Notes under the pieces: model-generated
The model's database searches: none
What the model was told of the DNA's origin: nothing
The model's input: only the letters and a program-made list of their open reading frames with translations
DNA from: CAZKUN01 sp964555935
Lineage (GTDB): Bacteria; Armatimonadota; Zipacnadia; Zipacnadales; VGFC01
Assembly: GCA_964555935.1 (NCBI GenBank)
Contig: CAZKUN010000010.1
Span: forward strand, 15,371 to 79,370
DNA: 64,000 nucleotides
Direction of reading: 5' to 3'
In this document: positions 40,614 to 48,718 of the stretch, one piece after another
How positions within the stretch are numbered: position 1 is the stretch's first letter
How the letters are laid out: each line of letters opens with the position of its first letter
Program-made: the position numbers and the translations under genes

Positions 40614-41771
40614 ATGAACCGCCGCGTCTTTCTCGCCGCATCGACGGCCGCTGGGCTGGGCGCCCTGGCGGGGAGCGTTCACGCGCAGACGGAATCGTGG
40701 ATCGACCCCGACACTGGGCACCGGGTTCTGCAACTCGTCCCCGGGAACTCGAAGGGCTTCTACTTCCACCAGAACTGCTTCACCGCGTCGGGCGACAAGA
40801 TGGTCTACCGCGCGCCGACGTCGATCGGCCCGCAGGCGTTCGTCTGGGACTTCCGAACGAACCGCAGCTATCAACTCACGCGCGACCCCGGGGGCGCCAA
40901 CAGCGAGATCGTCGGGCCCAGGGGCAGGACCTTCTACTACCGCAACGGGCGCGTCATCCGGTCCGTCCAGATCGACACGCTGGAGTCGAGAGACATCTGC
41001 GAGCTGCCGGGGAATCTGTCGGGCTACGCGTGTGCCCTGAGCGCCGATGAGAAGACGCTCGCGTCGGGCTTCATCGACGACGGCGCCGAGATCGCCGCGT
41101 TGCCCCGCAACGAGATGTTCGTGAGGATGTTCGAGGCGGGGCTGCGGAACGTCATCTACACCATCAACACGGAAACGGGGCGCTTCGAGGAGGTCTACGA
41201 GGAAGACAGCTGGCTTGGGCATTTCCAGTTCTCACCCACTGACCCCGACACGCTCATGTTCTGTCACGAGGGACCGTGGGAGTGGCTCGACCGGATCTGG
41301 CTATTGAGCGTGAGCACGGGCAAGACGCGCCTGGTGTACAAGCGCAAGCACCCCGGCGAGATCGCGGGGCACGAGTTCTGGGCGCCTGATGGCAAGAGCG
41401 TGTGGTTTGACCTCCGCAACCGCCAGACCGGCACCTTCGCCCTCGCTAAGACGGACCTCGACACCGGCGAGACGAGCGTCTATCCGCTCAAGCCCGAGGA
41501 GTGGTCCGTCCACTACAACATCGGCCGGCACGCGAGCTTCCTGTGCGGCGACGGCGGCGGCGTGGGGCCGTGGATCTATCGCTTCGATCCCCAACCAGAC
41601 CTGACGATGGACGTGACCAAGCTCTGCAGTATCCGTGAGAACGACTACGCCACGTGCGAGCCCAACGTTCACGTCACGCCCGACGGAGAATGGGCGCTGT
41701 TCACCTCCAACCAGGCCGGCGAGAATCGCCTCTACGCGGTCTCCACCACGGCCGAGGATAATCCCGGCTGA
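40614..41771 (+). CDS. ogl: Oligogalacturonate lyase-like protein (PL22-type)
   Basis: A 385-residue protein with a Sec/Tat-like N-terminus (MNRRVFLAASTAAGLGALAG). WIDPDTGHRVLQLVPGNSKG, FYFHQNCFTASGDKMVYRAP, HEFWAPDGKSVWFDLRNR and HYNIGRHASFLCGDGGG are the blade signatures of oligogalacturonate lyase, a seven-bladed propeller with His/Gln metal ligands that turns unsaturated digalacturonate into DKI monomers. Length fits (about 388). Known Ogl enzymes are cytoplasmic or periplasmic; this one is predicted to be exported. GAGGAG precedes the start. It links the beta-helix lyases nearby to pectin use. Confidence 0.8.
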   Translation: MNRRVFLAASTAAGLGALAGSVHAQTESWIDPDTGHRVLQLVPGNSKGFYFHQNCFTASGDKMVYRAPTSIGPQAFVWDFRTNRSYQLTRDPGGANSEIVGPRGRTFYYRNGRVIRSVQIDTLESRDICELPGNLSGYACALSADEKTLASGFIDDGAEIAALPRNEMFVRMFEAGLRNVIYTINTETGRFEEVYEEDSWLGHFQFSPTDPDTLMFCHEGPWEWLDRIWLLSVSTGKTRLVYKRKHPGEIAGHEFWAPDGKSVWFDLRNRQTGTFALAKTDLDTGETSVYPLKPEEWSVHYNIGRHASFLCGDGGGVGPWIYRFDPQPDLTMDVTKLCSIRENDYATCEPNVHVTPDGEWALFTSNQAGENRLYAVSTTAEDNPG

Positions 41772-41779
41772 CCGCGAAC

Positions 41780-41863
41780 CTAGAGTTGGTTCCCAGAACC
41801 CCAACAACGTGGGCCTGTCGGATCTGGAGATCCGACCTACGGGGGTTCTCAAACCACTTCTAG
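41780..41863. repeat. 84-bp MITE/REPIN-like element, second copy
   Basis: The inverted ends CTAGAGTTGGTTCCCAGAAC and the complement of GTTCTCAAACCACTTCTAG match with one gap. The centre has the GTCGGATC-TGGA-GATCCGAC-CTAC hairpin (41817-41840). Right flank CTACGGGGGTTCT and ends are shared with the element at 31554-31630. It lies between the lyase stop (41771) and the isomerase start (41891). Confidence 0.75.
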
Positions 41864-41890
41864 GCGGCGTCGCACACGGCATGCCCTGAC

Positions 41891-42670
41891 ATGAAAGGCG
41901 GATTTACATTGGCTCCGATTAGACAGTCACTCTCATGGTGGTGCTTCGCGCGCGAGGGTATTGACCCCGTTGAGTTGATCAAGACCGCGGCCGATATTGG
42001 CTACGCGTCGATCGAGATGGGCTCGGAAGAGCACTACGACCTCATCCACGAATGCGGAATGGACGTCGCGATCACGATGGGGCATGGCACGCTCGTCGAT
42101 GGCCTCAACAAGCCCGAGAACGCCGACCGCATCGAGGCCGAACTGCTTGAGAACATCGAGATGGCCGTCGCGGCCAAGATCCCGAGTCTCATCTGCTTCA
42201 GCGGCAACCGCGAGGGCATGGCGGACGACGTCGGGGCGAGCAATTGCGCCGACACCCTCAAGCGCGTCGCCAAGGCCGCCGAGGACGCGGGCATCCTGCT
42301 GTGCATCGAGTTGCTGAACAGCAAGGTCGACCACGCGGACTACATGTGCGACCGGACGGAGTGGGGCGTTGAGGTCTGCAAGATGGTCGGCTCGCCGAAC
42401 GTGAAACTGCTGTATGACATCTACCACATGCAGATCATGGAAGGCGACCTCATCCGTACCATCGGCGACAACATCGACTACATCGGCCACTTCCACACGG
42501 CGGGCAACCCGGGCCGCAATGACATGGACGAGACGCAAGAGATCTACTACCCTCCCGTGGCCAAGCGCATCGCGGAGACCGACTACGCCGGCTTCGTCGG
42601 ACACGAGTTCATCCCGAAGGGCGATGTCTTCGAGGCCATTCGGGCCGCGTACGAAACCTGGAATGTCTAG
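41891..42670 (+). CDS. Hydroxypyruvate isomerase-like TIM-barrel sugar isomerase
   Basis: A 259-residue cytoplasmic xylose-isomerase-like barrel close to hydroxypyruvate isomerase (Hyi). Motifs: RQSLSWWCFAREGIDPVELI, GYASIEMGSEEHYDLI, LLCIELLNSKVDHADYMCDR (catalytic Glu), VKLLYDIYHMQIMEGDLIRT (Asp/His ligands), IGHFHTAGNPGRND and GFVGHEFIPKGD (second Glu). Length is normal for Hyi (about 258). It may interconvert hydroxypyruvate and tartronate semialdehyde or another ketose. It follows the Ogl gene, so late steps of uronate metabolism are plausible. The ribosome site is weak. Confidence 0.75.
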   Translation: MKGGFTLAPIRQSLSWWCFAREGIDPVELIKTAADIGYASIEMGSEEHYDLIHECGMDVAITMGHGTLVDGLNKPENADRIEAELLENIEMAVAAKIPSLICFSGNREGMADDVGASNCADTLKRVAKAAEDAGILLCIELLNSKVDHADYMCDRTEWGVEVCKMVGSPNVKLLYDIYHMQIMEGDLIRTIGDNIDYIGHFHTAGNPGRNDMDETQEIYYPPVAKRIAETDYAGFVGHEFIPKGDVFEAIRAAYETWNV

Positions 42671-43665
42671 TGCCACCAACCGCCCAGCCCGACGGCACAA
42701 TCACGGTTGTCGTTCCGGTTCTCGATGAGGAAGAGAACCTGCCTCAACTCGCCACGGAGCTGCGGGATGTCGCCGCGGAACATGACCTGCAGATCGAGGT
42801 CATCATTGTGGATGACGGCAGCACGGACGACACGTGGGCGGTGATCAGCGAACTGGCGGAGGCGGATGCTCGGTTCTCGGGGATCCGCTTCCGACGCAAC
42901 TTCGGCAAGGCCGCCGCGCTTCAAGCCGGGTTCAGCGCCGCGCGCGGGAGCATCATCGTCACGATGGATGGCGATCTGCAGGACGATCCCCGCGAAGTGC
43001 CCAAGCTCATCGCCAAGCTGGAGGAGGGCTACGGCACGGTCAGCGGGTGGAAGCGCCGGCGCTACGATCCATGGCACAAGGTCGGTCCGAGCCGCGTCTT
43101 CAACTTCGTGGTCGGCTGGCTGACAGGCGTCAGGCTTCACGACGTCAACTGCGGGCTGAAGTGCTACCGGCGCGCGGCGGTTGAGGAGGTCGCGCTATAT
43201 GGCGAACTCCACCGGTTCATTCCCGTGCTCGCGGAGGCGAAGGGGTTCACCGCGGCGGAGGTCGAGATCGCGCACCGGCCCCGCGTGCATGGGGTCAGCA
43301 AATTCGGCGCGAAGCGCTTCATCCGCGGGTTCTTAGATCTTCTCACCGTCAAGTTCCTGACAGGCTACGGCACGCGTCCGCTTCATCTTCTCGGCGGCGT
43401 CGGGCTGGGGGCCTGCGCGCTTGGCGGCGCCGGGGTCACGTATCTCGCAATTCTCTGGCTGGCCGGCGTCCGCCCCATCGGCGACCGGCCGTTGCTAAGC
43501 TTCTCGATCATGGCCGTCCTGCTCGGCGCCCAGATGATTGCGATGGGATTCTTGGCGGAACTGCTCACCGCGTATCACATCCGGCGCGATCCGTCCTACA
43601 GCATCGGCGAATGCGCCCCACGCCGATTCGCCCAGCGCGATGGCGAACAACTGCCTCCAGTATAG
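42670..43665 (+). CDS. Family 2 glycosyltransferase with C-terminal membrane helices
   Basis: A 331-residue protein from a GTG overlapping the previous stop by 1 bp (TAGTG). VVVPVLDEEENLPQLATELR, VIIVDDGSTDDTWAVISEL and IIVTMDGDLQDDPREVPKLI (DxD-like sugar-nucleotide site), then GVRLHDVNCGLKCYRRAAVE, mark a GT2 of the polyprenyl-phosphate glycosyltransferase (DPM1/ArnC/GtrB) type. Two helices (GVGLGACALGGAGVTYLAIL; LLSFSIMAVLLGAQMIAMGF) anchor the C-terminus. It would load a lipid carrier with a sugar; the next gene, a polytopic glycosyltransferase, could use that lipid-linked sugar on the outer face. Confidence 0.85.
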   Translation: MPPTAQPDGTITVVVPVLDEEENLPQLATELRDVAAEHDLQIEVIIVDDGSTDDTWAVISELAEADARFSGIRFRRNFGKAAALQAGFSAARGSIIVTMDGDLQDDPREVPKLIAKLEEGYGTVSGWKRRRYDPWHKVGPSRVFNFVVGWLTGVRLHDVNCGLKCYRRAAVEEVALYGELHRFIPVLAEAKGFTAAEVEIAHRPRVHGVSKFGAKRFIRGFLDLLTVKFLTGYGTRPLHLLGGVGLGACALGGAGVTYLAILWLAGVRPIGDRPLLSFSIMAVLLGAQMIAMGFLAELLTAYHIRRDPSYSIGECAPRRFAQRDGEQLPPV

Positions 43666-43669
43666 GATC

Positions 43670-44999
43670 ATGGCCGAAGAAACTATCGTCCCCCCAGAAG
43701 CTGAACCGACGCCCGAACCCGACCGCGCCTTCATCAGCATGGCGTGGATCATCGCGGTCGCCGCGGGCGCGCTNNNNNNNNNNGATCTTCGGCATCACGC
43801 TCCGCACGGCCCCGGTCCTCTGCCCAAACGACGGCTCGCGGTGGGACACGATCTGGTCGCTGGTGGAGAAGGGCACGTACATCATCGATGACTGCCCTTG
43901 GCCGACCATCGACATGGTTCATCGAGACGGGCACGACTACTCCAGCAAGCCGGCGCTCTGGCCGACGCTCATGGCGGGCGAGTACTGGCTGATCAAGAAA
44001 CTGACCAAGTGGACGATCCAGGACAACACCGAGCCGGTCTGTCGGACCATCCTCTTCACCTGGAACGTCATCCCGCTCGTGATCTACATCGGCCTGGTGG
44101 GACATCTCCTGGCGCGCTGCTGCGCGAGCCAATGGTGGCGCGGCTACTGGCTGGTCGCGGCGGCGCTTGGCACTTACGTGACGGGTTACTGCGTCACGCT
44201 GAACGACCACAGCCTCGGCGCGATGTCGGCGCTATTCGCGTTCTATTGCGGGATCCAGATTCTCCACTTCGGCAACCGCAAGTGGATACATTTCAGCCTC
44301 GCGGGGCTGTTCGCCGCGTGGACAGTGTGCAACCAACTCCCGTCCGCGTTCTTCGGGATCGCGCTGTTCGTCTGGTTGCTGGTTCGCGAGCCCAAGCGCA
44401 CGCTCATGTTCGGGTTGCCGGCGGCGCTGCTCGTGGTCGGCGGGTTCATGGCGACCACTTACGCATCGACCGGCGGATTCGTCCCGTACTACATGTACAA
44501 GAACACGGAGCTATACCAGTACGAGGGGAGTTACTGGACCAACCCCGTCGGCATCGATGCGCTGGCTGAACCGAAGCACATCTACCTCTTCAACTCGCTG
44601 ATCGGGCACCACGGGTTCTTCTCGCTCTCGCCGATCTTCGTCTTCAGTGTCATCGGCATTGGGTTCGCGCTGTTTCGTAGCAATCCGCAAGCGCGCCAGA
44701 TCGCTTGGTTCGTGCTGTTCGGCGTAGGCGCCAGCCTCGTTATCAACGTGTGGAAGACGAATAACTACGGTGGCGTCTGCCAGGGATTCCGGTATCTCAT
44801 CTGGCCTGTTCCGCTGATCATCATCGCCGGATCTTTCGCCGCGCGTCAGTACGGCCGGGCGAAATGGGTCCGCGCCATCGCTCTATGCTGCCTCTTCATC
44901 TCGGTCATGACCATGGGCGTCTGCACCGACAACCCGTGGAGTCGCTCGTGGCTCGAGGACCTCTGCATGAAACACGACTGGTTGTGGGCGACGTACTAG
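43670..44999 (+). CDS. Polytopic lipid-linked-sugar glycosyltransferase (PMT/ArnT-like), interrupted by assembly gap
   Basis: One gene crossing the N run at 43774-43783. It starts at ATG 43670 (MAEETIVPPEAEPTPEPDRA, first helix ISMAWIIAVAAGA); after the gap it continues in another frame from FGITLRTAPVLCPNDGSRWD. WSLVEKGTYIIDDCPWPTID, then SSKPALWPTLMAGEYWLIKK, matches the first luminal loop of GT-C enzymes of the PMT/ArnT class, where an acidic residue is the base. Eight or more helices follow (FGIALFVWLLVREP; FSLSPIFVFSVIGIGFALF; IAGSFAARQ). The frame change is due to the gap, not a proven mutation. It lies 4 bp behind the GT2 gene. Confidence 0.65.
43774..43783. other. Assembly gap (10 N)
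   Basis: Ten undetermined bases inside the polytopic glycosyltransferase gene. The number is a placeholder, so the true distance and frame across it are unknown. Confidence 0.99.
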
Positions 45000-45016
45000 G
45001 CGTGATGGAGTTCCCA

Positions 45017-47195
45017 ATGAGACTGCGGCCCACCGGCCGGGTGGCGGCGTTGCTGTGGGGGCTATGGTTGGCCGCCGCTGTCGGCGCGGCTCCCGGCTTC
45101 ACGGTGCATGATGGCATCGCCGTGGTTGAGGACGACGGCACTCTCATCGAGGGCGGTCACGTGTTCGACCTCGACGGCATGAGTATCGCCTTCACGCCCA
45201 ACCCGAGCGGAGGCTACGACGCAGAGCACATCCCGCGGACGTTTGACTCCGGCTGGGGCGAGCGAATCGAGTGGGACGAGCCGGTCAACCACATCGGCAC
45301 CAGAGAGATGGCGCTGACCCAGCACGCGTTCCCGTTTGGCGGCCGCGCGTACGACAGCCTGTTTGTCAACACCACGGGCACCGTTACCTTCGAGCACCGC
45401 GAAGACGAGCGCTTCCCCGTTGGGCGAAGGCCGGATTACGCAGCCAAGATGCCGGCCGTCGCTCACATTCTCCCCGCCGCCGGCCCCGTGATTGCCCCGC
45501 TCTACAACCGTTTTCTGGCCAAGGATCCAAGCGCGATCTTTGCCAAGGAACTCGCCGATCGCATCGTGATCACGTGGCGGATGACCAGTTGGTTTGGCTC
45601 GGACCACCACTTCCGACGCCCCAACCTGAACGCGTTCCAGGCCACGCTCTTCGCAGACGGCCGGATCGTCTTCGCCTACGATCGCGTCGATGTTGAGGAC
45701 GCGGTCCTCGGGATCTTCCCGCCGCCCGCGAAACTCCCCGTTGAGGAGACCATCTCCGAGCAACTCGATGGTGCTGAGAGAGAGCTACCACGATGCATCG
45801 ACATCGTGCGAGCCAGCCTGAGGCGGGGGGACCGTCGCGGGGTCCAGGTCGTCTACGAGACTCGCGGGGCGCCTCCGCCGCCGGGCGATCCCGATGCGCA
45901 GGGGCTCTACTACCGCTTCCAGGCTCGATGGCGAGACCCGCTCCCGGACGGCGAGTGGCCGCTCCGAAAAGCCGACTTCGTCATCGACATATACACGGAC
46001 GGAAGCGACTACATCGCTCGTCAATGGTCGCCTCAGGATCCCCAGTTCTACGGCGGCGGATTCACGCCAACTGTTGACGAGGACGGGGTCGCCATCACGC
46101 TCCCGCACAGTCTCCTCAACAGCGCGCGACGCATCGCGTGGAGGGGCTCGGCCGGGCGGGGGCCCGTGCGCGACCATTTCGATGGCCAGCTGACGCGACT
46201 TCGGTGGGCGCGTGAAAGTCGCCCAGTGCGACTCCGCGAGGACCTGCCGATCCGCGGACGCCAGCCAGCCATCTATGAGGTGTTCCACCACCCCGTTCTG
46301 AAGTGCCAGCCCCTGCTGCGGCAGTTCTACGGGCACTTCGGGGATGATTACGACTTCCTCATCCCGCTGGGCGTCGCTCGGATTGACACGGACTGGCGGT
46401 CGGCGATCCCGTTCGGCTGGGGCCGCAACACGGTCGAGGGAATCGGGCAACAAGTTGAGGACGAGTCGGTCGTTAGGCGATATGGCAGCGCCGGTCGGCT
46501 GAAGGGTTTCATCTGGCCGACCTGCCTGCCCGCGCCCGTGTACGACCGGGCGGGCACGGATGGCGCGGGCGCGTTCACGGGGCACAACCGCGCAAAGTTC
46601 TACTGGACCCACGAGATGAGCCATCGCTGGCTGGCCTGGCTGAAGTACGACGACCGGGGAGACGCCCGACGGTCGGTTGCTGCGCGACCCGGTGGGGCAC
46701 TGGCTCGATGGACTCCACGCGCCCTCCGCATTCCCCATCGCGAGCCCCGTCGAGCGCTCGCCGCAAGGCGGGAACGCGTGGCAAGAGAACGAAGACGGCA
46801 CGTTCACGCGGAACAGCCAGGGGCACTTCGTCGCGAGTGGATTCAGTTGGTTGGACCTCTACGCCATGGGCCTGGCGGCCCCCGACGAAGTGCCCGACTT
46901 CTATCTGCTAGACGACGCGACGCCCACCGATGACGAGGACAGCCTCACCTTCACGGCGACCAAGCGCGAGGTCGCCATCGAGCAGGTCATCGCCGCATCC
47001 GGGGAACGCGTCCCATCCGCCGCCGACGCTCAGAAGGACTACCGAGCGGCGCTCATCGCCGTCGTTCGTGAGGGCGAGACCCCTACTGCTTCAGAGTTAC
47101 GCGCGCTTCGAGCCCTTCAACGCGCGTTCGAGGAACACTGGAGCGCGGCGACCGGCGGGAAATCGACGATGACGGCGAGGGTGGTAGAGCGCTAG
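45017..47195 (+). CDS. Secreted HEMSH-motif metalloprotease-like protein, one frameshift
   Basis: A secreted protein of ~725 residues in two frames. ATG 45017 follows GGAG and starts a signal peptide (RVAALLWGLWLAAAVGAAPG). The first ~400 residues are beta-rich (YDSLFVNTTGTVTFEHREDE; IVITWRMTSWFGSDHHFRRP). Then FYWTHEMSHRWLAWLKYDD carries an HExxH-type zinc motif. The frame breaks near 46651-46660 at a GGGG run; the neighbouring frame continues ETPDGRLLRDPVGHWLDGLH, GHFVASGFSWLDLYAMGLAA and PDEVPDFYLLDD, giving the downstream acidic residues. A single-base indel explains both halves. Substrate unknown. Confidence 0.6.
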
Positions 47196-47203
47196 ACCGG
47201 CCG

Positions 47204-48718
47204 TCACCTCACCTCGACCCGGGTGACTCCCGCGTTGGTCTTGATGCGAGGGTCGCCCGTCTCCAGTCTCTGACCGTTGATGACGACGTTCTCGAAGGTG
47301 ATCCCATCGATCTCGCTGCCGGGCCCGTCCGAGATGAGCACGACATCGCTGCTCGCTGAACTCAGCACGGTGATGTTGCGGAAGACTACGTTGCTGATCT
47401 TCCCGCTCGGTTCCTCGCGCTCTGGAGGGTCCAGCAACTCGTAGGGCGAGCCGGGCTTCGTGGGATGCTCCACGTGCCAGTCATCCCAGTTGTTGATGAC
47501 CTTGATCGGCGCGTGGCGCGGCCCGCAAACATCCTCAATGACGATGTTCTCAAAGCGGAAGTTGGTCGCGTTGCCCGGCCCCGTCAGCTTCAGCCCGACG
47601 ACCGGGCAGGCTGATATGTTGTCGGTGGAGTGGATCACGGTGCAGTCCTCGTAGACTACGTTCGTGATGTCCGCGCCCGTCTCGTGCATCAGCCCCAAAC
47701 TGCCGCCCACATTGTTCCACACCACGCAGTTGCGGAACGTGACGTTCTCCTGAGGGATCCACACCTTGATTTCGAACGAATCGTCGGCGTTGTGCGTGAA
47801 GCAGTTCTCCACCAAAGCGTCCGATGTTCCGCCGATGCAGATGCCGTCGTTATTGACGTAGTGCCCGACGATCTTGACGTTGTCGATATGCACGTCGCGG
47901 CAGTTCACCACGTTGAGCGACCAGACGCTCGATTCCCGAATGATGATGCCCTCGATCTTCAAGTTCTCGATCCCCTGGACTCTGATCAGCGGGCCACGCT
48001 GGCGCTGCTCGATCGCCCGTCGGCCGCAGATGATGCCTCTCCCGCGGACCGTCACGTCCTTCTGCCAGTGACCGTCAAACAGCCCCGTCGTCGAGTAGAC
48101 ATCCAGACCGTAGGCCTTGTGTGGCTCGCCAAGTTCGGCCTCGGGCACGGGATCGAGTTCGACGATTGCGCCGCCCGCGATGTAGACCGTCTCGCTGGCC
48201 TTGATGTCGATCTCGCGGGCGCGGTGGCGGCCCGGACCGAAGTAGCGGACATCTGGATCATCGGGATCGGGGACATCGGTCTCAGGAGGATTGGCGAAGA
48301 TGTGAAGCGGATGTTTGAGCGAGCCGCCGGGCTCAACACTCAGTTGGCAGGGCGCGTCGAGGGTGAAACGGATCTCGTTGTCGACGACCTCCGGCGTGAT
48401 GCCATGAGCCAGCGGCCGGACAACAACGCTCGACGTGTCGACGCCAGCCTCCCGGAGTCCATCGAGAAACCCAATGCTGACGGTCGCCTCGCCATCGATG
48501 TCGAAGTAGCAGAAGCTGATCGGCGATACGGGCCGGCCGGCGATCCTCTCGTCCGACTCGTCGGCGAACTGGTATGAGGTGTAGCAGAACGTGGGCTCGC
48601 CATAGACCGTGACGGCGTAGTCGGCCGAGGCCGGCTCGCCATCCGGCGGCGGGTAGATGGTGACGTCGGCGCCCGATGGCGATGGCAGCAGCAGGGCCCC
48701 CAGTAGGGCGGCGATCAT
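47204..48718 (-). CDS. Secreted GH28-like beta-helix glycoside hydrolase
   Basis: A 504-residue exported protein; ATG 48718 overlaps the upstream stop (ATGA) and begins MIAALLGALLLPSPSGADVT. An N-terminal beta domain (to ~140) precedes a beta-helix: YFGPGRHRAREIDIKASETV, YIAGGAIVELDPV, IENLKIEGIIIRESSVWSLN, VHIDNVKIVGHYVNNDGICI, ENCFTHNADDSFEIKVW. The NNDG and NADD blocks fall where GH28 polygalacturonases have their catalytic Asp residues (NTD, DD); the classic G-H-G and RIK motifs are not evident, so a GH49-like or divergent relative is possible. Likely target: pectic or related glycan. Confidence 0.65.
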   Translation of the reverse strand: MIAALLGALLLPSPSGADVTIYPPPDGEPASADYAVTVYGEPTFCYTSYQFADESDERIAGRPVSPISFCYFDIDGEATVSIGFLDGLREAGVDTSSVVVRPLAHGITPEVVDNEIRFTLDAPCQLSVEPGGSLKHPLHIFANPPETDVPDPDDPDVRYFGPGRHRAREIDIKASETVYIAGGAIVELDPVPEAELGEPHKAYGLDVYSTTGLFDGHWQKDVTVRGRGIICGRRAIEQRQRGPLIRVQGIENLKIEGIIIRESSVWSLNVVNCRDVHIDNVKIVGHYVNNDGICIGGTSDALVENCFTHNADDSFEIKVWIPQENVTFRNCVVWNNVGGSLGLMHETGADITNVVYEDCTVIHSTDNISACPVVGLKLTGPGNATNFRFENIVIEDVCGPRHAPIKVINNWDDWHVEHPTKPGSPYELLDPPEREEPSGKISNVVFRNITVLSSASSDVVLISDGPGSEIDGITFENVVINGQRLETGDPRIKTNAGVTRVEVR

